A stretch of DNA of 64,000 nucleotides from Spartobacteria bacterium LR76 (lineage in GTDB: Bacteria; Verrucomicrobiota; Verrucomicrobiia; Chthoniobacterales; Terrimicrobiaceae): the NCBI GenBank assembly GCA_003054655.1, contig QAYZ01000013.1, positions 62,001 through 126,000 on the forward strand, written 5' to 3'. This document shows positions 53,742 to 61,838 of this stretch, in pieces. The notes under the pieces were generated by a model. That model was not told the origin of the DNA, ran no database searches, and worked only from the letters and a program-made list of their open reading frames with translations. The position numbers and the translations under genes were made by a program. Every line of letters starts with the position of its first letter. Positions within the stretch are counted from its first letter, which is position 1.

Positions 53742-55562
53742 TTATTCAGCCACGTTGACCTTCGTCTGCGCACGCTTGCGGGCGTTGGCATCGAGGATCT
53801 TCTTGCGCAGGCGCAGGCTCTTCGGGGTCGCCTCGACGTATTCGTCGGGGGCGATGTACTCGAGGGAGCGCTCGAGCGAGAGCACGAGCGGCGGGGCGAG
53901 CTGAATGCCCTTGCCGTCACCCTGGCTTCGCATGTTGGTGAGCTTCTTGGCCTTGCAGGGATTCACCGGCATGTCGTCCGGGCGGGCGTTTTCACCCACG
54001 ATCATTCCCTCGTAAATCTCCTCCTGGGGCCCGATGAACAGGCGACCGCGCTCCTGGATGCTGTCCAGCGCGTAGGCCGTGCTCGTGCCGCCTTCCATGG
54101 AGACCAGCACGCCGTTGTTGCGGCTCGGGATGTCGCCCTTGTGCGGACCGTATTCCTTGAAGAGGTGGCTCGCGATGCCGTGACCCTTCGTGACGTTCAC
54201 GAGGTCGGTTTCAAATCCGATCAATCCGCGGGTCGGGATCGTCGCCTCGACGAGCACGCTGTGCGGGTTGTGCTGCATGTTCACGATCTCGGCCTTGCGG
54301 CTGGCGAGCGACTGCAGGATGTCGCCGAGGTTGTCCGGCGGCACGTCGACGTAAAGCGTCTCCATCGGCTCGAGGAGGTTGCCCGCCTCGTCGCGGCGGA
54401 AGATAACCTCGGGGCGCGAAACGAGCAGCTCAAAGCCCTCGCGGCGCATCTGCTCGACCAGAATCGCGATCTGCATCTCACCACGCGCCTTCACGTCAAA
54501 GTGGCCGGCAGTCTCCGTCTCCGCGACGATGATCGACACGTTCGTACGCGTCTCGCGGACGAGGCGATCCTTGATCTGGCGCGCCGTCAGCAGCTTGCCC
54601 TCACGGCCCGCCAGCGGCGAGTCGTTCACGCAGATCTTCATCGCGATGGTCGGCGGGTCGATGTCGACAAAGGGCAGCGCCTCGCGCTCCTCGTTGTCCA
54701 CCAGCGTCTCGCCGATGAAAACTTCCTCAAATCCCGTGAGGCCGATGATGTCGCCCTCGCTCGCGCTCTCGATCTGGACCTTCTCCAGACCCTCGTGGCT
54801 GAAGAGCGCCGTCACATTGCCACGCTCCTTGCGGCCGTCCTTGTGCACACAGACGATGCTCTGGCCCACCTTGACGGAACCGCTGATGATGCGCCCGTAG
54901 GCGATACGGCCCAGGTAATCGCTGTAGTCGAGATTCGACACGAGCATCTGGAAGTAATCCTTGTCCGACTTTGGCGGCGGCGGGATGTGCTTCACGATCG
55001 CCTCGTAAAGCGGCTCCATGTTGTCGCTCTCGTGGTCGATCTCGCGCTTGGCGAAGCCCGCCTTGGCGCTGGCGTAAATGTGCGGAAAGTCGAGCTGCTC
55101 GTCCGTCGCCTCGAGTTCCATGAAAAGCTCAAACACCATGTCGAGCACCTTGTGCGGACGGGCGTTCTCTCGGTCGATCTTGTTGATGACCACGATCGGC
55201 TTGAGGCCGTTCTCCATCGCCTTGCGCAGCACGAACTTCGTCTGGGCCTGCGGGCCGTCGTGGGAATCCACCACCAGCAGCACGCCGTCGACCATCTTCA
55301 TGATGCGCTCCACCTCGCCGCCAAAGTCGGCGTGGCCGGGAGTGTCGACGATGTTCACATGGTAATCGTGCCAGCGGAAAGCGGCGTTCTTCGCACGGAT
55401 CGTGATGCCTTTCTCCTTTTCCAAGTCCATCGAGTCCATCATGCGCTCGTCGGTCTTTTGGTTGGCGCGGAAGGTTCCCGCTTGTTTAAGGAGCTGGTCG
55501 ACCAGCGTGGTCTTACCGTGGTCCACGTGGGCGATAATGGCGATATTTCGAATATTTTGCAT
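53742..55562 (-). CDS. typA: GTP-binding translation factor TypA/BipA
   Basis: 606 residues from the ATG at 55562; the open frame extends to 55784 without a sensible start. G1 [10 protein letters not shown]2 KGITI, G3 [15 protein letters not shown] and G4 NKID are intact. The later domains continue to the family's end ([20 protein letters not shown]; final [16 protein letters not shown]). BipA is a ribosome-binding GTPase needed for growth at low temperature and under stress, and for 50S maturation. Length and motifs are normal. Confidence 0.97.
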   Translation of the reverse strand: MQNIRNIAIIAHVDHGKTTLVDQLLKQAGTFRANQKTDERMMDSMDLEKEKGITIRAKNAAFRWHDYHVNIVDTPGHADFGGEVERIMKMVDGVLLVVDSHDGPQAQTKFVLRKAMENGLKPIVVINKIDRENARPHKVLDMVFELFMELEATDEQLDFPHIYASAKAGFAKREIDHESDNMEPLYEAIVKHIPPPPKSDKDYFQMLVSNLDYSDYLGRIAYGRIISGSVKVGQSIVCVHKDGRKERGNVTALFSHEGLEKVQIESASEGDIIGLTGFEEVFIGETLVDNEEREALPFVDIDPPTIAMKICVNDSPLAGREGKLLTARQIKDRLVRETRTNVSIIVAETETAGHFDVKARGEMQIAILVEQMRREGFELLVSRPEVIFRRDEAGNLLEPMETLYVDVPPDNLGDILQSLASRKAEIVNMQHNPHSVLVEATIPTRGLIGFETDLVNVTKGHGIASHLFKEYGPHKGDIPSRNNGVLVSMEGGTSTAYALDSIQERGRLFIGPQEEIYEGMIVGENARPDDMPVNPCKAKKLTNMRSQGDGKGIQLAPPLVLSLERSLEYIAPDEYVEATPKSLRLRKKILDANARKRAQTKVNVAE

Positions 55563-55830
55563 GGCGATCCCGGATTGAACGGGCGGAGCACTATGCGGAG
55601 CCACCGCCCCCCTGTCAATAGAGCGCCTTTTGACGTTTTCGACGTCATTTCCCCGCGAACCCCACCCCCGCCCGCGCCATTCCGACAAAAACCCCGCCCC
55701 TGGAGCCACCGCCCGGCCTACCCGGCAAATCGGCTCACCGTTCCCGGCATAGACCGACGGCACGCAAAGCCGATGCCCGGACACGAAGGATGTAACCCGC
55801 GTAAAAACAACGCGTTATCCTTCGGAAAGA

Positions 55831-56013
55831 TTACTTCGCCCGCAGCTTGAAAACGCCCTTGTACGGCCTGGCCACGGCCCCGGAGCGAGTCAGAATGCCC
55901 GCATCCACCAGCGTCTGCACACGTTCGCTGTCCGTCATGGCCTGAAGCTCCTTCTCCACCTCGCGCCATGCACGCCGCACGTCAAAAGGTCGTTTCGTTG
56001 CTTCCTTGGGCAT
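55831..56013 (-). CDS. Small protein overlapping the ART-like gene
   Basis: 60 residues from the ATG at 56013, which overlaps the end of the upstream gene by 32 bases. It is helical and charged (MPKEATKRPFDVRRAWREVE, then LQAMTDSERVQTLVDAGIL) and ends with a basic strand (YKGVFKLRAK). There is no known family. As the last gene of a three-gene run it could be an immunity or antitoxin partner of the ART-like protein. Longer frames start inside the neighbour and are not credible. Confidence 0.6.
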   Translation of the reverse strand: MPKEATKRPFDVRRAWREVEKELQAMTDSERVQTLVDAGILTRSGAVARPYKGVFKLRAK

Positions 56014-56602
56014 CTTGCCAGAAAGATGGCAGGAAATAACCCACGATGCAAGCCGGATGCCGCACGGCGATCTGGATGTGCGATCGTCTGCGGATTCCTG
56101 ATTCGGGGTAAACAAGCTCCCCCTCCTGAAACACACCCCGCACACTGTGATACATCACGCCGGACCGCTTCTCGAGGCGATTCAGAATCCAGTCGATCAC
56201 CGCGCAATCCAGACGGCGCAGGAGATTGTCACGGTCCTTCGAATGCAGCGGCTCGTTTTTCGGAATCTCGCTCCCCACGACCTTCATCGACTCGCAGAAC
56301 TCGGAATGCGCCCGGGATAGCACTTCCGTATTGGCCGCATCCAGCAGGTCAAAACACTGTCCGAGATTCAACACGGCTCCCAGCACCGCTGGCTTCTCGA
56401 TCTTTCCCCGCTTCTTTTGCTCCCTGGCCCACTCCATGGCCCGTTCCGGACCATGCTCCCAGAAGTAAATGCCCGGCCCGAGCCAGTCATAATCATTGCG
56501 ACTCATCTGGAGCACCTCGCCGCGCTGGATCACCCGATCACGCACAGCCGCATCGCACCCATGATAGACAAAGACCTGCCGTTCGTAGATCAGTGGGTTC
56601 AT
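55982..56602 (-). CDS. Putative ADP-ribosyltransferase-like protein
   Basis: 206 residues. FVYHGCDAAVRDRVIQRGEV (12-30) followed by WLGPGIYFWEHGPERAMEWA (40-59) matches the His and G-x-GIYF layout of PARP/DUF3990-type ADP-ribosyltransferase folds. The middle third is helical (DNLLRRLDCAVIDWILNRLE) and the end has HIQIAVRHPACIVGYFLP. Catalytic identity is not proven. The start overlaps the upstream RHH gene's stop by 4 bases (56599-56602). A toxin role is inferred from fold and operon. Confidence 0.6.
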   Translation of the reverse strand: MNPLIYERQVFVYHGCDAAVRDRVIQRGEVLQMSRNDYDWLGPGIYFWEHGPERAMEWAREQKKRGKIEKPAVLGAVLNLGQCFDLLDAANTEVLSRAHSEFCESMKVVGSEIPKNEPLHSKDRDNLLRRLDCAVIDWILNRLEKRSGVMYHSVRGVFQEGELVYPESGIRRRSHIQIAVRHPACIVGYFLPSFWQDAQGSNETTF

Positions 56603-57141
56603 GTTCTTCCCCTCAGCAGATCATCGACGAGGCGTTCTGAAGCGCTCTGCGGTATTGCTTGCGCTGCATAACGTATATCAGCAAGCGGATACTCTAGCCG
56701 CTCCATCACGGCCACAATGACATCACGCTTGGCCTTGTTGCTAAGATTCGTCAATACCCAGAATTTCGTATCCGGGATCAAGGCCGGAAACGTGCTCTTC
56801 CCACTCTGATCGATTTCCTCCTTGGTGCGGGCAATCTGAATCCGTTTGCCAAACTTCAAGCCACACGCCTTTACGGCGAACACCATGCGCTTCTCGTCGT
56901 GCAGGAACTTAAGGACTTTAAGGTATCGATCTCGTCCGTTGCACTGGACAAACTCGCTTGAATCGATCAATTCCAGGAGCTTGGGGGAAACTTCCGACTT
57001 TTCGAACGCAGCTTCTGCACCAAGGTCCGCCCCATCCGCAGCGAGCAGACGCCGGATCACCGTCTCCGGCGATTCCCCGAAATCCTTCACCCTCGACCGA
57101 AGCGCCTCAAGAGTTTCCTCACTGATCTCGATGGTTGGCAT
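56599..57141 (-). CDS. Hypothetical protein with SeqA-N-like ribbon-helix-helix start
   Basis: 180 residues. The first 35 (MPTIEISEETLEALRSRVKD, then FGESPETVIRRLL) resemble the SeqA N-terminal dimerisation domain, including the ES-x-x-x-IRR helix. The remainder (VFAVKACGLKFGKRIQIART, then KFWVLTNLSNKAKRDVIVAV) is not familiar and might be a DNA-binding or nuclease-like module. It is the first gene of the run with the ART-like and 60-residue genes, and could be the autoregulator or antitoxin. Confidence 0.65.
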   Translation of the reverse strand: MPTIEISEETLEALRSRVKDFGESPETVIRRLLAADGADLGAEAAFEKSEVSPKLLELIDSSEFVQCNGRDRYLKVLKFLHDEKRMVFAVKACGLKFGKRIQIARTKEEIDQSGKSTFPALIPDTKFWVLTNLSNKAKRDVIVAVMERLEYPLADIRYAAQAIPQSASERLVDDLLRGRT

Positions 57142-57344
57142 GGAGAAGCAAATAGGCTAAAACGAATTAAAGCGCAATACCGATTTTAATTCGTTTAACG
57201 ATTTAAACTAAATCCTGCTCCGAGCCTCGTCAGACAACGCCCCACTCCAGCACCACGAGGAACCCCTCCTTATTTCCGCAGCTTGCCCTCCCCCCCGAGG
57301 CCCGAGCCGTCACGCCCATCTTCAAAACCCTGTCCCCCGGCTCC

Positions 57345-58346
57345 TCAGGAGCGGCGGCGTTTGAGTTTGGCTTCCAGTTCCTGGAGGTCGGCTTCGTCGA
57401 GGCGGTCGGCGGCGGCGGCTTCTTCCTCCTTGCGGCGCTGGTCGTAGTCGAGATAGAACGCGGTGGTCTTTTGCTCCATCTGCTGCTGGCTGACTGATCC
57501 GGCATGCGTCAGCAGCGGGAAGCCATTGGAGGTGATGATCTGGTCGACGTTTTCCCGCCAGAAGCTCATGCGCGTCTCCTGCCGGTTCTTGGCGCGCAGC
57601 TCCGCTGTCTCCAGGAAGATGACGACGAGCCGGTTGAGCGTGTCGATTTCGTCGGCGGTGAGGTAGTTCTTCGCGATGAGGATGTCCTGCTTGCGCACGC
57701 GCTCGCCTTTCCACGTCAGCAGGCCGAAGTGGCGGTCTGCGGGATTGGCCCGCTGGGTGACCAGCTCCGCCGCCGTCTTGCCCGTGACGGCAAAGAGCAG
57801 GAGATTTTGCACGGTGGCAAAGAATAGCTTCGTCGCGGCGTCGGTCTTGTCGTAATCCGAGCAGAGCGTGAAGAGGTCGCGCACCTTTTGATAAAAGCGC
57901 TTCTCGGAGGCGCGGATGTCGCGGATGCGGGCCAGCATCTCGTCGAAGTAATCGGGGCGGCCATCGGGGTTTTTCAGCCGCTCGTCGTCCATGGCGAAGC
58001 CCTTGAGCAGGTATTCCTTCAGCACGGTCGACGCCCAGCGCCGGAACTGCACCCCGCGCACCGAGCGCACGCGGTAGCCGACCGCCAGGATGGCGTCGAG
58101 GTTGTAAAGCGTGACCGACCGCCGCACCTCGCGCTGGCCCTCGATTTGAACTACCGAGGATTCCTCGGTAGTTGCCTCCCGGCTCAGCTCCCCGTCCTCA
58201 AAGATATTCTTGAGGTGCAGCCCCACATTGTCCGCGCTGACGTCAAACAACTCCGCCATCTCCCTCTGCGAGAGCCACACGGTCTGCTCCTCCGCCCGGA
58301 GCTGAATGCGGCTCCGCCCATCCTCCGTCGTGTAAATAATCAACAT
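57345..58346 (-). CDS. RhuM family (virulence-associated) protein
   Basis: 333 residues. The N-terminal part IIYTTEDGRSRIQLRAEEQT, then VWLSQREMAELFDVSADNV (a KilA-N/HTH-like segment), and FRRWASTVLKEYLLKGFAMD are the hallmarks of RhuM proteins, which are often found in mobile or accessory DNA. The C-terminal third is helical and charged (YDQRRKEEEAAAADRLDEAD). The biochemical function is unknown. It stands alone upstream of the TA-like run and downstream of the palindrome and repeat region. Confidence 0.85.
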   Translation of the reverse strand: MLIIYTTEDGRSRIQLRAEEQTVWLSQREMAELFDVSADNVGLHLKNIFEDGELSREATTEESSVVQIEGQREVRRSVTLYNLDAILAVGYRVRSVRGVQFRRWASTVLKEYLLKGFAMDDERLKNPDGRPDYFDEMLARIRDIRASEKRFYQKVRDLFTLCSDYDKTDAATKLFFATVQNLLLFAVTGKTAAELVTQRANPADRHFGLLTWKGERVRKQDILIAKNYLTADEIDTLNRLVVIFLETAELRAKNRQETRMSFWRENVDQIITSNGFPLLTHAGSVSQQQMEQKTTAFYLDYDQRRKEEEAAAADRLDEADLQELEAKLKRRRS

Positions 58347-58484
58347 GGCGTCAAGGCAGCGTCGGGTCTTGCGGGTGGAGCATGGGAAGCGGCGGAAAAT
58401 GCTGAAAGTATCAGAGTCTTACGTAAGACTGAAGACCAAAACCCACCGGGTGGAACCGCGAGCCGTCCAGCCCATCGCGAGGCA

Positions 58485-58503
58485 TCGGACATGCCATGTC
58501 CGA
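58485..58503. repeat. 19-base palindrome
   Basis: TCGGACATG-C-CATGTCCGA has perfect nine-base arms. It lies 139 bases upstream of the RhuM start and 40 bases from the next hairpin. It could be an operator or part of a larger REP-like structure. Confidence 0.6.
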
Positions 58504-58542
58504 GGTGTGGCATGGCGGGCGTTGGCGGAGGGAGCTGGCACG

Positions 58543-58570
58543 ATCATTTTCGTAGCGCCACGAAAATGAT
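58543..58570. repeat. Perfect 11-bp-stem hairpin
   Basis: ATCATTTTCGT and ACGAAAATGAT flank an AGCGCC loop. Outer bases GGAGGGAGC and GCTCCTTCCCTC can extend the stem. This REP/cruciform-like form suggests a mobile palindrome or terminator for neither gene. Confidence 0.55.
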
Positions 58571-58664
58571 ATGCGCTCCTTCCCTCATTCATCCGGCCAG
58601 CCACCAACCCTGGCACGGAAGGCGCGGAGGTTTACCCATCCCGGCAATGCCGAGCGGCGGCGAA

Positions 58665-58783
58665 CCCTTTAGCGCCCTTTGTGACGTTGGCTCCGCCTGT
58701 CTCGCAAGCTCGGCTCTGTAAACGGCCTTCCTGCCTTCCCCTTCATTTCCTTTGCTTCCTTTTGTAAAAATCTGTCCCTGGGT
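58665..58783 (+). repeat. Dispersed intergenic repeat, copy E
   Basis: GACGTTGGCTCCGCC, GTCTC and AAGCTCGGCT (58681-58722) match copy B nearly base for base. They are followed by CCTTTGCTTCC-type and CTTTTGTAAAAATCTGTCCC modules shared with copies A and C. Confidence 0.6.
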
Positions 58784-58808
58784 TTTGCCGGGATGCTCGA
58801 TCGGACCT

Positions 58809-58989
58809 GTCACGCGCATGTCACGCTGTTGTCACTGTGACGTCACTGTGACGTCACGGTTATGTCACGGTTATGTCACGGTTATGTCACGGTTATGTCA
58901 CGGTTATGTCACGCGATTGTCACAGTGACGTCACGCTGTTGTCACACAGGATGTCACGCCCTGTCACGGTGACGTCACCGTGACGTCAC
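58809..58989. repeat. 11-bp-phased GTCAC array (17 copies)
   Basis: GTCAC starts at 58809 and recurs 17 times up to 58985 with 11-base spacing, except one 12- and one adjacent 10-base step that cancel. The six bases between copies vary (GGTTAT, GCTGTT, TGTGAC and others), with GGTTAT used repeatedly in the middle. The phase of about one helical turn puts all copies on one face of the DNA. Confidence 0.95.
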
Positions 58990-58995
58990 GCTACA

Positions 58996-59050
58996 CAGAA
59001 CAGTACAGTACCCAACCCAACAGAACCGTACCGAACCAAACCCAACCGAG
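58996..59050. repeat. 5-bp-phased C-M-N-N-A array, first copy
   Basis: Eleven five-base units (CAGAA, CAGTA, CAGTA, CCCAA, CCCAA, CAGAA, CCGTA, CCGAA, CCAAA, CCCAA, CCGAG) follow the 11-bp array directly. The position pattern is C, then A or C, two variable bases and A. A GA-rich segment with GAGAG follows. Confidence 0.85.
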
Positions 59051-59188
59051 AGAGAGTTCGCGCGGACGCGGGAGACGCACGGGCGGCGTGAGAAAACGCG
59101 GGTTTTTGGCGCTCGCTCTCATTCCGGGCTGGCGAGGGGCGTTTTTTGGGCCGCCGGATGTGGCTGGGACAGAGACGCTTCCGCAGAT

Positions 59189-59259
59189 GTAACGCCCATG
59201 TAACGGTTACGTCACCGTTACGTAACGCGGTTGTCACGGTTACGTAACGGTTATGTAAC
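59189..59259. repeat. 11-bp-phased GTAAC/GTCAC array (7 copies)
   Basis: Seven GTMAC motifs start at 59189, 59200, 59211, 59222, 59233, 59244 and 59255, all exactly 11 bases apart. Five are GTAAC and two GTCAC, so the fifth-position pattern of the first array has drifted. The variable spacers again include GGTTAT and GGTTAC. Confidence 0.95.
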
Positions 59260-59266
59260 GGGGCTA

Positions 59267-59306
59267 CAGAACCGTACCCAACAGAACCGAACAGAACCCA
59301 ACCGGA
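59267..59306. repeat. 5-bp-phased C-M-N-N-A array, second copy
   Basis: Eight five-base units (CAGAA, CCGTA, CCCAA, CAGAA, CCGAA, CAGAA, CCCAA, CCGGA) follow the second 11-bp array, with the same unit types and the same order rule as the first copy. Then GTGAGAGAG follows, as after the first copy. Confidence 0.85.
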
Positions 59307-59623
59307 GTGAGAGAGTACGGGCGGCGCGGGATTCCACGGTTCGCCGCTGCGGGCGGCGGTGGGCGGGAACCCTCTCTTCCGCTCGCTCTCGATGGTGGTT
59401 TTTTTGGAAAACCTTTCGGAAACACCGGAGGGCGGTTCTTTCCCGCGAGCGGATGGTTGGGGCATGGCGAGCCCGACCACCCCGTCTCACGCGAATGGGG
59501 GTGGCTGGTTTTTGTCCCCGGCAAACTTGCGGGGGTTGCCGTATTAGCATGGTTTTCGACAGATTTCCTAAGGTTAGGATCGCTTTTGCAGAGCCGATGA
59601 TGTATAAGCGAAACCATCACATC

Positions 59624-60091
59624 ATGAACTTTGCCGCCGCGATCATACTTGCCATCTTTTTCCTCACCGGGGCCACCATCGCGGGCTTCGGCGTGCGCAC
59701 GGTGCTCCAGGCGCGGGAGAGCGCGGCGTGGCCTTCGGCGCAGGGGATCATTCGCACCTCGACGGTGACGAGCCAGCGCGGTTCCAAGGGCGGCACGACC
59801 TACAAGCCCGAGGTCACCTACTCGTACACGGTCGATGGCGCGGAGTATACCGGCAACCTCATCGCCTACGGGCTGAAGGGTTCCTCGGCCAGCCGCAGCT
59901 TTGCCCAGTACTACGACAGCAAGTACCCCGAGGGCTCCGCCATCCCCGTGGCCTACGATCCGGCCAATCCGCAGACCTCCGTGCTGGAGCCGGGCGTGAG
60001 CAAGAGGGCCTTCATCATGGTCGCCTTTGGCGCGATCTTTGCCGTCAATGCGCTGATGTTCGGCCTCATCTACTGGCTCTTCACCCCGTAG
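59624..60091 (+). CDS. DUF3592 domain membrane protein
   Basis: 155 residues from the ATG at 59624; ATGs at 59597 and 59600 would add 8 or 9 residues (MMYKRNHHI). One N-terminal helix (FAAAIILAIFFLTGATIAGF) and one C-terminal helix (FIMVAFGAIFAVNALMFGLI) flank a small beta domain with TYSYTVDGAEYTGNL and VAYDPANPQTSVLEPG. This is the DUF3592 pattern (Y-V-G-Y-G-Y-P-N-P-S-L). Function unknown. It is upstream of the EAL gene without coupling. Confidence 0.85.
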   Translation: MNFAAAIILAIFFLTGATIAGFGVRTVLQARESAAWPSAQGIIRTSTVTSQRGSKGGTTYKPEVTYSYTVDGAEYTGNLIAYGLKGSSASRSFAQYYDSKYPEGSAIPVAYDPANPQTSVLEPGVSKRAFIMVAFGAIFAVNALMFGLIYWLFTP

Positions 60092-60226
60092 GGTAATGAC
60101 TCATCCTCACGGCTGGCCGCTCCGGCAAGCAGCCGGTCTCACGCGGAGGCAGGCCGGGCTGGGCGCGAGGCTTTGCGGGAAAATTCCCATGGCGCGGGAG
60201 GTGCGGCGCGATAAAGTACGCGCAGC

Positions 60227-60982
60227 ATGATCACTGTCGATACGGTCCGCGAGGGGATCGAGCAAAGGGAGATGTTTCTGGAATACATGCCGACCGTGCG
60301 GCTGCGCGATGGCGTGTGCCTCGGCGCGGAGGCGCTCACCCGCTGGCGGCGAGGCGACGGGCGGATGGTTTCGCCGCTGGAGTTCATCCCCGTCATCGAG
60401 CGCACTCCGGTCGCCGGGCTGCTCACCTACTGGGTGCTGGAGACCGTGGCCGCAGAGCTGGGCGACTGGTTGCTCCGCACGGAGGACGTGCATGTGGCGG
60501 TCAATGTCCCGCCCGAGCTCATCGGGCGCGGCGGCATGGAGTACGCGGGCCGCCGCGCGGGGCTGGGCCGGGTCGCCGAAAAGATCCTGCTCGAGGTGAC
60601 GGAGCGAGGGATACCGGACGAGATCGGCATCGCCGCCCTGTCGCAACGCACGGGCCGCCGCCGCCTCGTGCGCCTCGCCCTCGACGATGTGGGCGTGAAC
60701 GACCACTGGGCCGCCATCCTCCAGCGCGTCCCCTTCGACGTGCTGAAGCTCGACAAGTCCCTCATCGACCGCCTCGAGGACGGCCCGCAAAGCAGCAGCA
60801 TCGCGGTCATTGAGGAGGTGGCCTTCCTGGCCCGCGAGCGCGGCATCGAGATCATCGCCGAGGGCATCGAGCGCCCGGCCCAGGCCGCGCTGCTGCGCCA
60901 GCTCGGCATCCCGCTCGGCCAGGGGTGGCACTTTTCCCGCCCCCTCCGCGCCGCCGACCTCCTCGCGTTTGCCCAGGTGTAG
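60227..60982 (+). CDS. EAL domain protein (c-di-GMP phosphodiesterase-like, altered loop)
   Basis: 251 residues, one complete EAL domain. E35-A-L, N93, E123 in LLEVTERG, D153-D154, K174 in LKLDK and E212 in AEGIE sit where active EAL enzymes have them. The usual DDFGTG loop is DDVGVN here, which may weaken dimerisation or metal-dependent activity. EAL enzymes cleave cyclic di-GMP to pGpG. There is no GGDEF or sensory domain. An intrinsic terminator with a T-run lies downstream. Confidence 0.85.
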   Translation: MITVDTVREGIEQREMFLEYMPTVRLRDGVCLGAEALTRWRRGDGRMVSPLEFIPVIERTPVAGLLTYWVLETVAAELGDWLLRTEDVHVAVNVPPELIGRGGMEYAGRRAGLGRVAEKILLEVTERGIPDEIGIAALSQRTGRRRLVRLALDDVGVNDHWAAILQRVPFDVLKLDKSLIDRLEDGPQSSSIAVIEEVAFLARERGIEIIAEGIERPAQAALLRQLGIPLGQGWHFSRPLRAADLLAFAQV

Positions 60983-61064
60983 TCAATGCACCATCCGCCC
61001 GTCCGGCGATGCCGTATGAATACGCTGCCCGGGCGCTCTGGTTGCCCGCCGACGACACGGCAAG

Positions 61065-61088
61065 GCCTCGCCCCAGAGGCGGGTTTTT
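61065..61088 (+). terminator. Intrinsic terminator after the EAL gene
   Basis: GCCTC and GAGGC form a stem with a GCCCCA loop, followed by GGG and five T residues (61084-61088). This is the clearest rho-independent terminator in the window, 83 bases after the EAL stop. Confidence 0.6.
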
Positions 61089-61280
61089 CCAGCGGGTAAC
61101 GCGTCGCGTATTCGCCTTGCATTGCCACGCCCGCGGGTGTTTTCCTAGACGCATCCTCCCCGGAGTCATGACTTCTCACCTCCGACCCTCCCGCGAGCCG
61201 CGCCACAGCCGCCCGCTCCGTCTTTCCCCCATCGGCCACGGCCTGCCCCTTTCCTGAAACCTCCACCCACACACTTCACC

Positions 61281-61838
61281 ATGAAACTCACCCGTCTCCT
61301 CCCTGCCGCGCTCCTCGCGCTCACCCCCATCCTCGCCACCGCAGCCAACCCCGCGCCCGCCTCGTGTTGCGGCCAGATGCCCGCCGGCACCATGACGTGC
61401 CCGGCCTTTGCCCAAAAGATCGCCATGGTCGACCTGCTGGAAATCCAGCTCGGCAAGGTCGCCCAGACCAACGCCTCGCTGCCCGCCACGAAGAAGTTCG
61501 GCGCATACATGGTCGCCAGCCACACCGAGATCAACGCCCGTCTCGCCAAGGTCGCCGCCGAGTGCGGCATCCCGCTGCCCACCCAGCTCGATGCCCCGAG
61601 CCAGGCCACGCTGCAAAAGCTCTCCGCGCTCAAAGGCCCCGCCTTTGACAAAACCTACATCCCCGCCATGGTCGCCGGGCACACCCAGGTCCTCGCCATG
61701 GTGAAGTCCTTCGCCTCGACCTGCCCGAATCCGCAGATGAAGAAATTCGCCGAGAAGATCACCCCCATCCTCGCCAAGCACCTCTCCGCCGCGCAGAAGG
61801 TGCAGGCCCAGATGCAAAAAGACGGCCTCCTGCCGTAA
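61281..61838 (+). CDS. Exported DUF4142 domain protein
   Basis: 185 residues with a signal peptide (MKLTRLLPAALLALTPILAT). The mature part is a helical bundle with FAQKIAMVDLLEIQLGKVAQ, then FGAYMVASHTEINARLAKVA and FDKTYIPAMVAGHTQVLAMV, the ferritin-like DUF4142 pattern. A CCGQM segment near residue 29 provides two Cys. The function is unknown; family members are periplasmic. Upstream 60983-61280 holds the terminator above and a presumed promoter. Confidence 0.85.
   Translation: MKLTRLLPAALLALTPILATAANPAPASCCGQMPAGTMTCPAFAQKIAMVDLLEIQLGKVAQTNASLPATKKFGAYMVASHTEINARLAKVAAECGIPLPTQLDAPSQATLQKLSALKGPAFDKTYIPAMVAGHTQVLAMVKSFASTCPNPQMKKFAEKITPILAKHLSAAQKVQAQMQKDGLLP

Larger units (their letters stand above)
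58347..59596. other. 1.25-kb non-coding region with palindromes, dispersed repeat and phased arrays
   Basis: No credible gene was found here. From left to right it holds a 19-base palindrome, a hairpin, the dispersed repeat copy E, and two composite elements made of 11-bp- and 5-bp-phased arrays with following sequence ending in CTCGCTCTC. The rest (about 59400-59596) leads into the DUF3592 gene and includes a plain promoter region. Frames crossing the arrays have no family features. Confidence 0.6.

Noticed and set aside
54141-55850. Long plus-strand frame over typA
   Set aside because: It is opposite a clear typA gene with all G motifs; high G+C codon bias produces antisense open frames.
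58809-59306. CRISPR array
   Set aside because: Constant parts are 5 bases and spacers about 6, far below CRISPR sizes, and no cas gene is in the window.
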